NCBI RefSeq assembly: GCF_039521745.1
Contig: NZ_BAAACT010000148.1
Reading direction: 5' to 3' (one strand)
Length of the DNA stretch: 64,000 bases
Source: Faecalicatena contorta
GTDB taxonomy: Bacteria > Bacillota > Clostridia > Lachnospirales > Lachnospiraceae
Numbering within the stretch: position 1 is the stretch's first letter; each line of letters starts with the position of its first letter. Below are positions 36,096-44,879 of the stretch, one piece after another. The position numbers and the translations under genes are program-made. The notes beneath the pieces were generated by a model. It made no database searches, was not told the DNA's origin, and saw only the letters and a list, made by a program, of their open reading frames with translations.

Positions 36096-37133
36096 ATGAG
36101 TGTAGATTATTCCACAGTTAAAAGCGGATCCGCCTGCAATGCTGACTCCGTAGACAGCTCTTTGGGAGTTGGGTTATCTGAGATACTGAAGGGAAAACAG
36201 TCTATAGCGCTGGGCGGGCATATCCGTCCGGACGGGGACTGTGTGGGCTCCAGTATGGGGCTCTATCTGTATCTTACGGAACAGTATCCTCAAATAGAAA
36301 CGGACATATATCTGGAAGAGATTCCTGAGGCCTACCGCTTGATTCAGAAGACGGAAGAGGCAAGAAACTGTATTCCGGAGGGAAAGCAATATGATCTGTT
36401 TATATGCCTGGACTGCGGCGATGAGAAACGTCTTGGTTTTTCAGCGCCCTTGTTTCAGAATGCAAAACAGACATTCTGTATCGACCACCACGTTAGCAAT
36501 GATGCATTTGCGGATATTAACTATATAGTACCGGATGCCAGTTCCACGTCAGAGCTGGTATTTGGACTTCTTGATAAAGAAAAAATCGGCAAACCTGAGG
36601 CGGAGGCTCTCTACATGGGAATCGCACATGATACCGGCGTGTTCCAGTATTCCTGCACCTCACCGGAGACGATGGAGGCAGCAGCAGAATTGCTGCGCAA
36701 GGGAATTGACGGGAACGATATTATAGAGAAGACTTTTTATGAAAAGACCTATATTCAGAATCAGATTCTGGGCAGAGCCCTTTTGGAGAGTATTCTGATT
36801 TTGGATAAAAGGTGTATAGTAAGTGCCGTGAGCAAGAAAGAAATGGATTTTTACGGAGCGAAGCCGAGCGATCTGGAAGGGATTGTCAGCCAGATGAAGC
36901 TGACGCAGGGAACCGAGACAGCGCTTTTCATGTATGAACTGGAAACGCAGAATTATAAAGTAAGCCTGCGTTCGAAAGGAAAGGTGGATGTAAGCATAAT
37001 CGCCCAGTATTTTGGAGGAGGCGGCCACACAAGAGCGGCGGGATTCACGATGAAAGGCTCATTCCATGATGTGATCAATAATGTCAGCATCCAGATTGCG
37101 CGTCAGCTGGATCAGGAAGAGATACAGGTATAA
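36096..37133 (+). CDS. nrnA: DHH-family oligoribonuclease / pAp phosphatase
   Basis: A 345-residue phosphoesterase that degrades nanoRNA dinucleotides and dephosphorylates pAp. Metal motifs: GHIRPDGDCVGSS, ICLDCGD, the DHH signature CIDHHVSN, and a DHHA1 C-terminus (GGGGHTRAAG). The first ~30 residues are a non-conserved extension. It starts 1 bp after the rbfA stop. Confidence 0.92.
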   Translation: MSVDYSTVKSGSACNADSVDSSLGVGLSEILKGKQSIALGGHIRPDGDCVGSSMGLYLYLTEQYPQIETDIYLEEIPEAYRLIQKTEEARNCIPEGKQYDLFICLDCGDEKRLGFSAPLFQNAKQTFCIDHHVSNDAFADINYIVPDASSTSELVFGLLDKEKIGKPEAEALYMGIAHDTGVFQYSCTSPETMEAAAELLRKGIDGNDIIEKTFYEKTYIQNQILGRALLESILILDKRCIVSAVSKKEMDFYGAKPSDLEGIVSQMKLTQGTETALFMYELETQNYKVSLRSKGKVDVSIIAQYFGGGGHTRAAGFTMKGSFHDVINNVSIQIARQLDQEEIQV

Positions 37134-37139
37134 CGGTTT

Positions 37140-38048
37140 ATGGTAAACGGTATTATTAACGTATATAAAGAAAAAGGTTATACATCCCATGATGTAGTTG
37201 CAAAGCTCAGAGGGATCGTGGGCCAGAAAAAAATAGGGCACACAGGCACTCTGGATCCGGATGCGGAAGGGGTTCTCCCGGTATGTCTGGGCAGAGCGAC
37301 AAAACTTTGTGATATGCTGACAGATAAGAATAAGACCTATGAGGCAGTACTGTTGTTTGGAAAAATGACAGATACACAGGATATTACAGGGAAAATACTG
37401 GAAGAACGGGATACATCATTACTGACAGATGAATTTGCAAAAGAGTGTATACAAAAGTACATCGGGGAATATGAACAGCTTCCGCCGATGTATTCTGCGC
37501 TGAAAGTAAACGGAAAAAAGCTGTATGAGCTTGCACGGGAAGGCATCGAAGTAGAACGGAAAACAAGAAGGGTTCATATTTTCGATATAAAGATAAACAA
37601 AATTGATCTTCCAAGAGTACATATGGAAATTCATTGTTCAAAGGGCACCTACATTCGTACACTTTGCCACGACATAGGCAGAGAAGCAGGGACGGGTGCC
37701 TGTATGGAAGCCCTTAGGAGGACAAAGGTAAGCTGTTTTGAGATCAAAGACAGCCTAAAGCTCTCTCAGATTGAGGAATATAAAAAAATGGGGAAGCTTA
37801 CGGACATTGTAACGCCTATAGATGCCATGTTCCGGGAACTACCTGAATTAGTGGTGGCAAAGGAGTATGAAGCACTGGCCTATAACGGAAATCCGCTGCG
37901 CCGGGAATTTATGACAAAAGAGAATGTTTTTATGGACGGACAATCTGTAAGGATGTACGACCGAAACAAACAGTTTATAGGTGTTTACCGTTACTTTACT
38001 GAAAGACAGGAATACCGGCTTGAGAAGATGTTTTTCATATCGGATTAA
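37140..38048 (+). CDS. truB: tRNA pseudouridine(55) synthase
   Basis: A 302-residue enzyme that makes the T-loop pseudouridine 55 of tRNA. Catalytic Asp39 lies in HTGTLDPDAEGVLPVCLGRATK; KTYEAVLLFG and the C-terminal PUA-like end are present. It begins 6 bp after nrnA. The ribosome site is weak, consistent with coupling to the upstream gene. Confidence 0.95.
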   Translation: MVNGIINVYKEKGYTSHDVVAKLRGIVGQKKIGHTGTLDPDAEGVLPVCLGRATKLCDMLTDKNKTYEAVLLFGKMTDTQDITGKILEERDTSLLTDEFAKECIQKYIGEYEQLPPMYSALKVNGKKLYELAREGIEVERKTRRVHIFDIKINKIDLPRVHMEIHCSKGTYIRTLCHDIGREAGTGACMEALRRTKVSCFEIKDSLKLSQIEEYKKMGKLTDIVTPIDAMFRELPELVVAKEYEALAYNGNPLRREFMTKENVFMDGQSVRMYDRNKQFIGVYRYFTERQEYRLEKMFFISD

Positions 38049-38098
38049 TAAGCAGGCATATCCATGCAAGTGATAAAGGAAAAATTACGGGGAAAGAC

Positions 38099-39007
38099 AT
38101 GCGGTACTATACAGATATTAATTCTTATCAGGAAACTGAAAAAACAGCCGTTACTCTGGGCAAATTCGACAGCCTTCACAGAGGCCATCAGAAACTGATC
38201 AGCAGAGTAAGGGATTGCGCGGAGAAAGAAAAATTAATAAGCGTTGTATTTGCATTTGACATGAAGAAAGAAACACTGCTTACAAACAAGGAGCGCAGAC
38301 AGCACCTGGAAGAGCAGGTAGATTGTATGATACAGTGTCCCTTTACGAAGGAAATCAGGGAGATGGAAGCGGAGACATTCATTGAGAAAATATTGGTGGA
38401 TACGCTACACGCCTCCCATATTGTCGTAGGTACAGATTTTTACTTTGGACATGGCAAGCGGGGGGATGCCGGTATGCTTGCGGAGCTGGCCCCAAATTAC
38501 GGCTACCGGCTGGATGTTGTGGAGAAAGAGTTGTATGGGGACAGAGAAATCAGCAGCACCTATGTAAGGGAAGCGCTGGAAGAAGGCGATGCCAGGCTTG
38601 CAAACCAGTTGCTGGGATACCCTTATCACATGACGGGGATTGTGGAACATGGGAGGCAGCTGGGGCGTACACTGGGATTTCCCACGATGAACATTGCGCC
38701 CACAGAACGAAAAATTATGCCCAGATTCGGAGTATATACCTGCAGAATCCTGGTGGACGGCAAGTGGTATCACGGTATTGGAAATGTGGGGATCAAGCCG
38801 ACAGTGGCAGATGAGCCAAGGCTTCTGGCGGAGGTATTTGTTTTTGGTTACAAAGGTGATGCCTACGGCAAAGAGATTATGGTGGAATTCTGTTCTTTCG
38901 TGCGACCGGAAACAAAGTTTTGTTCTGTGGAAGAACTGAAACAGCAGGTGGACCGGGATATCCAATCCGGAAAGGCATATTTTCGGGAGAAAAGCTTGAC
39001 AAACTAG
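38099..39007 (+). CDS. ribF: bifunctional riboflavin kinase / FAD synthetase
   Basis: A 302-residue enzyme converting riboflavin to FMN and FAD. The N-terminal nucleotidyltransferase domain (VTLGKFDSLHRGHQKLI; later SSTYVREAL) is followed by the kinase domain (HGRQLGRTLGFPTMNI, FGVYTC, GIGNVGIKPT). The family position after truB is conserved. Confidence 0.95.
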   Translation: MRYYTDINSYQETEKTAVTLGKFDSLHRGHQKLISRVRDCAEKEKLISVVFAFDMKKETLLTNKERRQHLEEQVDCMIQCPFTKEIREMEAETFIEKILVDTLHASHIVVGTDFYFGHGKRGDAGMLAELAPNYGYRLDVVEKELYGDREISSTYVREALEEGDARLANQLLGYPYHMTGIVEHGRQLGRTLGFPTMNIAPTERKIMPRFGVYTCRILVDGKWYHGIGNVGIKPTVADEPRLLAEVFVFGYKGDAYGKEIMVEFCSFVRPETKFCSVEELKQQVDRDIQSGKAYFREKSLTN

Positions 39008-39030
39008 AGAAAGAGTTAGGGGAAGTACAA

Positions 39031-40683
39031 ATGAGTGTAACGACAATATTTCTGCTGCTGGGAGGACTGGGATTATTCCTGTTCGGCATGAAGATGATGA
39101 GCGACGGCCTGGAACAGGTTGCCGGCGCACGGATGAGGTCGATTCTGGAGTTCTTCACACAAAACAGATTTGTGGGGATGCTGGTCGGTATCTTGTTCAC
39201 GGCAGTTGTGCAGTCGTCCAGCGCGACGACAGTAATGGTTGTAAGCTTTGTGAATTCCGGGCTTATGAACCTTTATCAGGCTGCCGGGGTAATACTTGGC
39301 GCCAATATCGGTACAACAATCACCGGACAGTTGATTGCATTTAATCTATCAGATGTTGCACCTCTGTTCGTGATCACCGGCGTTGTAATGTTCATGTTCA
39401 GCAAAAAACAGAATACCAAGAAAATCGGCGGAGTGATCCTTGGATTTGGTATCCTGTTTATGGGCTTGAGTACAATGGGAGATGCCATGTCTTCCCTGCG
39501 TGAATCTCCGCATATCGTAGCGCTGCTCAAATCATTAAGCAATCCCTTTGCGGCGATCCTGGTTGGATTTGCGATAACAGCAATTTTGCAGAGCTCTTCG
39601 GCCACCGTAGGTATCGTAATCCTGCTGGCTTCCCAGGGATTTCTACAGTTTACGATCTGCTTTTATCTTATTCTGGGATGCAACATGGGTTCCTGTGTCT
39701 CTGCGCTTCTTGCCAGCCTGGGGGGCAAAAAAGATGCGAAAAGGGCGGCCTGGATCCATTTCCTATTTAATATCATCGGATCTGTCGCAATTTTCATTGT
39801 GCTATTGTTTGCGCTGCAGCCAATTGCGGATGCAATTATGAAGGTATCCGGGGGCAATATGGGCAGGGCAGTAGCAAATGCTCATACCTTAATTAAAATA
39901 TGTGAGGTGATTTTACTCTTCCCGTTTATGAAATGGGTAGTCAGGGTAACCTATTTAATTATACCGGGGAAAGATGCTTCGCCGGATGATGAGTACGAAC
40001 TGAAGTATATCGGGAACAGTACGATGATTACACCTACCACAGCGGTTATATCAGGCATCTATGAGCTGGAACATATGGGCTGCCTGGCGATTGAGAACCT
40101 AAAAAGAGGTATGGATGCGCTCTGTACACTGAATGAGGAAAAGATCGCCGAGGTATACCGGCAGGAGGCGTATATTGATTATCTGAACAGGGAGATTACC
40201 GACTACTTGGTCAGGATCAACAGCATGGAGATCCCTACCGCAGATGCGATGCTGGTAGGCGGTCTGTTCCACGTTGTAAACGATATCGAAAGGATCGGGG
40301 ACCATGCGGAGAATTTTGCGGATTCTGCAAAGATGAGGATCGACAGACATGTCACATTCAGTGAAAAAGGAATCCGGCAGCTCCAGGATATGATGGATCT
40401 GGTGGAAAAAACACTGGTATACTCCTTAGAGATGTTTTCCAACCGCAGCCAGGAACACATGCAGGAAGTCATGGCGCTGGAGGACGAGGTGGATGAAAGA
40501 GAGAAGAAGCTACAGAAAGCACATATCAAACGTCTGACAAAGGGCAAGTGTTCACCAGAGGCAGGCATGATTTTCTCTGATACTATATCCGGGCTGGAAC
40601 GTGTGGCAGATCATGCCACCAATATTGCATTTGCTATATTGGAGCCGCAGAACAATGACGAGTCTGAAGATGAAGAAGAATAG
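39031..40683 (+). CDS. Na+/phosphate cotransporter family protein with PhoU-like C-terminus
   Basis: A 550-residue membrane transporter. About eight to nine hydrophobic segments fill residues 1-310 with the duplicated QSSSATT / QSSSATV motifs that line the Na/Pi-II transport site. The C-terminal ~220 residues are helical and PhoU-like (MEIPTADAMLVGGLFHVVNDIERIGDHAENFAD is an extended relative of the PhoU helix). It probably imports phosphate with Na+; the PhoU part suggests feedback by phosphate status. The ATG at 39031 follows TTAGGGGAAG. Directly after ribF in the same direction. Confidence 0.88.
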   Translation: MSVTTIFLLLGGLGLFLFGMKMMSDGLEQVAGARMRSILEFFTQNRFVGMLVGILFTAVVQSSSATTVMVVSFVNSGLMNLYQAAGVILGANIGTTITGQLIAFNLSDVAPLFVITGVVMFMFSKKQNTKKIGGVILGFGILFMGLSTMGDAMSSLRESPHIVALLKSLSNPFAAILVGFAITAILQSSSATVGIVILLASQGFLQFTICFYLILGCNMGSCVSALLASLGGKKDAKRAAWIHFLFNIIGSVAIFIVLLFALQPIADAIMKVSGGNMGRAVANAHTLIKICEVILLFPFMKWVVRVTYLIIPGKDASPDDEYELKYIGNSTMITPTTAVISGIYELEHMGCLAIENLKRGMDALCTLNEEKIAEVYRQEAYIDYLNREITDYLVRINSMEIPTADAMLVGGLFHVVNDIERIGDHAENFADSAKMRIDRHVTFSEKGIRQLQDMMDLVEKTLVYSLEMFSNRSQEHMQEVMALEDEVDEREKKLQKAHIKRLTKGKCSPEAGMIFSDTISGLERVADHATNIAFAILEPQNNDESEDEEE

Positions 40684-40736
40684 TAAGGAAGAACGGAAAG
40701 AATACAGCAGAAGAATACAATAGCGTAAAGTATTGC

Positions 40737-40765
40737 TTTACATAGGATTTAAGTTATGCTATACT
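40737..40765 (+). promoter_or_regulatory. sigma-A promoter of rpsO
   Basis: TTTACA (40737-40742), 17-bp spacer, TATACT (40760-40765). Predicted start near 40772 gives a ~94-nt leader for rpsO. Confidence 0.7.
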
Positions 40766-40771
40766 ATTAAA

Positions 40772-40860
40772 GTATGAATTCAGCCGGTGTTCGGTAATAG
40801 GAAGACTCCAACCGTTACTTAATGCCAGGCGGTTTTATAAAAGAAAATAAAGGAGGAAAC
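40772..40860 (+). promoter_or_regulatory. rpsO 5' leader, possible S15 autoregulatory RNA
   Basis: The leader contains short complementary segments (GCCG/CGGT, GTAA/TTAC) and ends in AAAGGAGGAAACG before the start codon. S15 controls its own mRNA through leader structures in several bacterial groups, with different folds in each. The assignment here is inference from position and potential pairing only. Confidence 0.4.
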
Positions 40861-40865
40861 GTAAG

Positions 40866-41132
40866 ATGATCGCAAAGGAAAAGAAACAGGCAATCATTGC
40901 AGAGTATGGCAGAAGTGAAGGGGACACAGGATCTCCGGAAGTACAGATCGCAATTCTTACAGCAAGAATCAACGAACTGACAGATCACTTCAAAGCAAAC
41001 CCGAAGGATCACCACTCAAGAAGAGGACTTCTTAAGATGGTAGGACAGAGACGTGGTCTGCTGGCATACTTGAAAAAGTCAGATATCGAGAGATACCGTA
41101 CTTTGATCGAAAGACTTGGATTAAGAAAATAA
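40866..41132 (+). CDS. rpsO: 30S ribosomal protein S15
   Basis: An 88-residue primary 16S rRNA-binding protein. It contains GDTGSPEVQIAILTARINELTDHF, HHSRRGLLKMVGQRRGLLAYLKK and the terminal YRTLIERLGLRK. Length and sequence are canonical. Strong AAAGGAGG site. It has its own promoter and terminator, and pnp follows after a 942-bp gap packed with palindromes. Confidence 0.97.
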   Translation: MIAKEKKQAIIAEYGRSEGDTGSPEVQIAILTARINELTDHFKANPKDHHSRRGLLKMVGQRRGLLAYLKKSDIERYRTLIERLGLRK

Positions 41133-41144
41133 TCTCAAATCCAC

Positions 41145-41176
41145 AAGGATCTTCCCGGGAGGGGGGATCCTTTTTT
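41145..41176 (+). terminator. intrinsic terminator after rpsO
   Basis: AAGGATC with an adjoining C-run pairs with the G-run and GGATCCTT, followed by TTTTTT. The stem is long and GC-rich. It begins 13 bp after the rpsO stop, so pnp needs its own promoter. Confidence 0.85.
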
Positions 41177-41199
41177 AGTATATATTGGAGGAGGGGACG

Positions 41200-41490
41200 C
41201 CGAGGGGGCTGTAAGCCGCAGGCCTTCCTGCCTGTATGGTCGGTTTAAAATCCTGACCGCTTGACGAAGAAGATCTAATAGAGCCAGAGGCACCCGGAAG
41301 GGCACATCCGGCATGCGACGAAAAAATTGATATTTTTTCGTCACAGGCCGGATTGAAACTTGATTTCGGTGAATCAAGTTTCATCCCTTCCGGGCGCCTC
41401 TGGCTCTATAAGATCTTCTAATCGTCCGCTATACGGAAGTTTTAAACCGACCATACAGGCAGGAAGGCCTGCGGCTTACAGCCCCCTCGG
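41200..41490 (-). repeat. long-armed cruciform element II (loop-conserved family)
   Basis: Outer arms 41200-41250 and 41440-41490 are perfectly complementary over 51 bp. An inner pair (about 41267-41302 with 41384-41421) continues the stem with a few mismatches. The tip has a stem 41306-41312/41347-41353 with internal loops ATGC/ACAG, helix 41317-41326/41333-41342 and a TTGATA loop; then hairpin 41354-41383 with loop TTCGGTGAA. Read on the minus strand these are TATCAA and TTCACCGAA loops and a CTGT/GCAT pair, matching element I at 2864. The end box GAGGGGACGC (41191-41200) is at the left, so the copy is inverted. No ORF inside. Confidence 0.85.
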
Positions 41491-41540
41491 CTAGACTCAT
41501 CCGACCAGAACGAAAAAAACCGACCCGATGCCATTAAGAC

Positions 41541-41667
41541 GGGGGCAGCGGATAGAATTGGTTTCACGGTATTTAATTGGCAAGAGTAGTGAATTTGTGT
41601 GTATTCCAACACACAGACTTCTAACATAAATATAGCTCAAAAAAGCCAATACAAATCCGCTGCCCCC
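41541..41667. repeat. long palindrome with 13-bp GC arms (possible decayed family member)
   Basis: GGGGGCAGCGGAT (41541-41553) pairs perfectly with 41655-41667. Inside, ATTGGC (41576-41581) pairs with GCCAAT (41645-41650), and TGTGTGT / ACACACA forms a tip hairpin around 41596-41615 with a loop close to TTCCAA. It sits between two larger elements. The two-hairpin tip is not clear, so membership of the loop-conserved family is doubtful. Confidence 0.6.
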
Positions 41668-41718
41668 ATTATGAAGCCTACCAAGGAATGACGCCTTATC
41701 TTCCGCCCGGATGCAACA

Positions 41719-41869
41719 GCTGAAGTAAAGGAACGTCCGGCTCCTGGCGAGGGAATGTCTGCTGGTGAAAAGTCCGTAAAGCGAGCGTTAGAAGCTGTTG
41801 GAGAAAACGGAAGGACATTTCACCAGCGGACATTCCCCCGCCAGGAGCCGGACGTTCCTTTGCTTCAGC
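41719..41869 (+). repeat. long-armed palindrome III with family end box but no paired tip
   Basis: The 59-nt arm 41719-41777 pairs with 41811-41869 with about six mismatches, several being G-U-type changes that keep RNA pairing on the + strand. GCGTCCCCCC (41868-41877) at the right end matches the box of the loop-conserved elements. The ~33-nt tip has no convincing pair of hairpins, so this may be a decayed or different subtype. Confidence 0.7.
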
Positions 41870-41915
41870 GTCCCCCCTCCGCGCCAAAACCAAAGTTCAT
41901 TCCCCAACTTCATTC

Positions 41916-41944
41916 TTGATTTAAGAGGGCGACTATGCTATAAT
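41916..41944 (+). promoter_or_regulatory. sigma-A promoter of pnp
   Basis: TTGATT (41916-41921), 17-bp spacer, consensus TATAAT (41939-41944). Predicted start near 41951, just before a strongly structured leader. Confidence 0.75.
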
Positions 41945-41954
41945 ATTTAAGATT

Positions 41955-42042
41955 GTGGTCAGGAAAGCAAAACCCGAGACCACTGAAAAGGATATTAGCG
42001 GATTCTAATGTGTTTTTCAGTAGTTTCGGAGTCTCCTGCCAC
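41955..42042 (+). promoter_or_regulatory. structured pnp leader hairpin
   Basis: In the 5' leader, 41974-41989 pairs with 42014-42029 over 16 positions with three mismatches or wobbles. GTGG..AGGA (from 41955) pairs with TCCT.CCAC (ending 42042), and ATTAG/CTAAT extends the tip. In E. coli a pnp leader hairpin is cut by RNase III and degraded by PNPase to give autoregulation; a like mechanism here is inference. The pnp start codon is 32 nt downstream. Confidence 0.65.
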
Positions 42043-42074
42043 GAATTATGTGAATAGAAAAAAAGGAGAATGAT

Positions 42075-44162
42075 ATGTTTAAAAAGTTTGAAATGGAACT
42101 TGCCGGCAGAACTCTGCGTGTAGACATCGGAAGAGTCGCAAAGCAGGCGAACGGAGCTGCTCTAATGCATTATGGGGATACAACAGTGCTTTGTACTGCA
42201 ACTGCATCCGAGAAGCCGAGAGAAGGGATCGATTTCTTCCCATTGAGTGTAGAATACAACGAAAGATTATATTCTGTAGGGAAGATTCCGGGAGGATTCA
42301 ATAAGAGAGAAGGAAAGGCTTCAGAAAATGCCGTACTGACATGCCGTGTCATCGACAGACCGATGAGACCTCTGTTCCCGAAGGATTATAGAAATGATGT
42401 GACTCTGGAAAATCTGGTTATGTCTGTTGACCAGGACTGCAGTCCGGAACTGACAGCTATGTTGGGTGCAGCTATTGCCACCAGCATTTCTGATATCCCG
42501 TTTGACGGCCCGATCTCTACAACTCAGGTAGGTCTGGTAGACGGCGAGTTTGTATTTAACCCGACAGCAGAACAGAAAGATATCTCGGATCTGGCGCTGA
42601 CCGTGGCTTCTACAAAGGAAAAGGTGATTATGATCGAGGCTGGTGCCAATGAAGTGCCGGAGGATCAGATGATAGATGCTATTTTTGCAGCGCATGAGTT
42701 GAACCAGAAGGTGATCGCATTTATCGAGACGATCGTCGCAGAGTGCGGCAAGCCGAAGCACTCCTATGAGAGCTGTGCAGTACCGGAAGAGTTGTTTGCA
42801 GCAATCAAAGAGATTGTTACTCCGGCAGAGATGGAAGAAGCCGTATTTACTGACGACAAACAGACAAGAGAAGAGAATATACGTGTAATCACTGCCAAGC
42901 TGGAAGAGGCATTTGCCGGGAACGAGGAATGGCTGGATGTGCTTGGTGAAGCAGTATACCAGTATCAGAAAAAGACGGTAAGGAAGATGATCCTGAAAGA
43001 CCAGAAGCGCCCGGACGGACGTGCAATCGACCAGATCCGCCATCTGGCTGCTGAGACCGATCTGATTCCGAGAGTTCACGGCTCAGCTATGTTTACCCGT
43101 GGACAGACACAAATCTGTACCGTGACAACGCTGGCGCCGCTGTCTGATGCACAGAGAATTGACGGACTCGATGAGGCAGAGACCTCCAAGAGATATATGC
43201 ACCACTATAATTTCCCGTCCTATTCTGTAGGAGAGACGAAACCATCCAGAGGACCGGGCCGGCGCGAAATTGGCCATGGCGCGCTTGCAGAGAGAGCGCT
43301 GATCCCTGTACTCCCAAGTGAGTCAGAGTTCCCATATGCAATCCGTACGGTATCCGAGACATTTGAGTCCAACGGTTCTACTTCACAGGCAAGTATCTGT
43401 GCCTCAAGTATGTCGCTGATGGCTGCCGGCGTTCCGATCAAAGCAGCAGTAGCCGGTATCTCCGCTGGTCTTGTGACAGGAGATACTGACGACGATTATC
43501 TGGTGCTGACAGATATCCAGGGTCTGGAAGATTTCTTCGGCGACATGGACTTCAAGGTTGCCGGAACCCACAAAGGAATCACTGCAATCCAAATGGATAT
43601 CAAGATTCACGGACTCACAAGACCAATCATCGAGGAAGCAATCGCCGCAACAAAGAAGGCGAGAACCTATATTCTGGATGAGGTCATGAACAAGACAATT
43701 GCAGAGCCAAGGCCGGAGGTAGGCCCATACGCTCCTAAGATCGTACAGATGCAGATCGATCCGCAGAAGATCGGCGATGTAGTCGGCCAGCGCGGAAAGA
43801 CAATCAATGCGATCATTGAGCAGACAGGTGTAAAAATAGACATTACTGATGACGGTGCCGTCTCCGTCTGCGGAACAGACAAAGCAGGCATGGATGAGGC
43901 AATGAAGATGATTGCAACCATCACCACAGATTTCGAGGCCGGCCAGGTATTTGAAGGAAAAGTCATCAGTATCAAAGAATTTGGTGCATTTCTCGAATTT
44001 GCGCCGGGAAAAGAAGGAATGGTACACATTTCCAAGATTTCCAAAGAAAGAATTAACAAAGTAGAAGACGTACTCAAACTGGGCGATGTAGTAAAAGTAG
44101 TCTGCTTAGGAAAAGACAAAATGGGCAGATTTAGTTTCAGTATGAGAGATGTAGCGGAGTAG
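42075..44162 (+). CDS. pnp: polynucleotide phosphorylase
   Basis: A 695-residue phosphorolytic 3'-5' exoribonuclease of mRNA decay. Two RNase PH-like domains (the second with GRREIGHGALAERAL and SNGSTSQASICASSMSLMAAGVP-type active-site segments), a helical linker, a KH domain (IGDVVGQRGKTINAI) and an S1 domain (GKVISIKEFGAFLEF) are in the standard order. It ends shortly after the S1 domain. The start follows AAAAAGGAG. It is flanked on both sides by long palindromes. Confidence 0.97.
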   Translation: MFKKFEMELAGRTLRVDIGRVAKQANGAALMHYGDTTVLCTATASEKPREGIDFFPLSVEYNERLYSVGKIPGGFNKREGKASENAVLTCRVIDRPMRPLFPKDYRNDVTLENLVMSVDQDCSPELTAMLGAAIATSISDIPFDGPISTTQVGLVDGEFVFNPTAEQKDISDLALTVASTKEKVIMIEAGANEVPEDQMIDAIFAAHELNQKVIAFIETIVAECGKPKHSYESCAVPEELFAAIKEIVTPAEMEEAVFTDDKQTREENIRVITAKLEEAFAGNEEWLDVLGEAVYQYQKKTVRKMILKDQKRPDGRAIDQIRHLAAETDLIPRVHGSAMFTRGQTQICTVTTLAPLSDAQRIDGLDEAETSKRYMHHYNFPSYSVGETKPSRGPGRREIGHGALAERALIPVLPSESEFPYAIRTVSETFESNGSTSQASICASSMSLMAAGVPIKAAVAGISAGLVTGDTDDDYLVLTDIQGLEDFFGDMDFKVAGTHKGITAIQMDIKIHGLTRPIIEEAIAATKKARTYILDEVMNKTIAEPRPEVGPYAPKIVQMQIDPQKIGDVVGQRGKTINAIIEQTGVKIDITDDGAVSVCGTDKAGMDEAMKMIATITTDFEAGQVFEGKVISIKEFGAFLEFAPGKEGMVHISKISKERINKVEDVLKLGDVVKVVCLGKDKMGRFSFSMRDVAE

Positions 44163-44179
44163 TTCGCTGGTATGGGGCC

Positions 44180-44425
44180 GCCTTCCCGGATACACCTGAC
44201 AGTTTCCGGGGGCTGGCCGTTTGCGGGGAAGTACTAACGGTAAAAAAGCAGAAGCGTATAGCCCGGCGGCATTCACTGAGAAATCTTGATGATTTCTCAG
44301 CTCAGGCCGCCTTGAGGATTGATTCGGAATCAATCCTCAGCTATACGCTTCTGCTTTTTTACCGTAAGTACTTCCAGCCGCGCACTTAGAAGCCCCCGGA
44401 AACTGTCAGGTGTATCCGGGAAGGC
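44180..44425 (-). repeat. long-armed cruciform element IV (loop-conserved family)
   Basis: Beginning 18 bp after the pnp stop. The outer arm 44180-44214 pairs perfectly with 44391-44425 (35 bp), and the inner arm 44227-44261 pairs with 44341-44375 with one mismatch. Tip: stem GGCGGC (44265-44270) / GCCGCC (44306-44311), internal loops ATTCA / CTCAG, helix 44276-44285/44291-44300, loop TTGAT; then hairpin 44313-44339 with loop TTCGGAA. On the minus strand the loops read CTGAG, ATCAA, TGAAT, exactly as in element I, and TTCCGAA as in the element at 44636. A weaker end box GGGGCCGC (44174-44181) is at the left. Inverted orientation. Confidence 0.87.
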
Positions 44426-44635
44426 TGCTCGCATCAAGGCGTTAACTGTTCCGCTACATGGAAGCTCTCTGGCGGGAGAGGCGGATGTGGCTTGGCTGAG
44501 GCGGACATTTGCATCAGTGTTAGGCAATTTAGGTGGGATAGGAAATTATAAAAGGCATTTAAAAAAGCGCTTCTTCAAGCCAGACAACCTCCCCAGCCAT
44601 TCCCGTTCAGAAACCCATCTTATTTGAGTACACAA

Positions 44636-44879
44636 GCAGATGCAGGCACACATGGGGCGGAAAGGCTTCTGGATGCGGGTTAGGGGGAGTTAAGGGAAAA
44701 AACAGAAAAACCGGGACAAAATGCGTGATTCCGAATCACTCATTTTCCTGCACCCAGCGCGCGAAATCCATCAGGATTTCACGTGATGTGTGCAGGTTGT
44801 CCCGGTTTTTCTGTTTTTTCCCTTTACTCCCCCTTACCCGCAAACACAGTCTTTCCGCCCCATGTGTGCCTGCATCTGC
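44636..44879 (+). repeat. long-armed cruciform element V (loop-conserved family)
   Basis: Arms 44636-44718 and 44798-44879 are complementary over about 82 bp with a short mismatched stretch. Tip: hairpin 44718-44746 with loop TTCCGAA; then stem CCTGCAC (44747-44753) / GTGCAGG (44790-44796), internal loops CCAGCG / TGATGT, helix 44760-44769/44774-44783 and loop ATCA. The end box GCGTCCCG (44878-44885) is at the right, so orientation is +. It lies between pnp and spoIIIAA, next to an inverted relative; the 44426-44635 stretch between them shows nothing recognisable. Confidence 0.85.

Noticed and set aside
44319..44627. 102-codon + strand open frame between pnp and spoIIIAA
   Set aside because: It runs through the arm of a palindrome and unique spacer, has no ribosome site and no family resemblance.
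41200..44879. Integron attC sites, CRISPR repeats or a classical transposon with terminal inverted repeats
   Set aside because: No integrase, Cas or transposase gene is present; arms differ completely between copies, unlike terminal repeats of a transposon; no regular repeat-spacer pattern.
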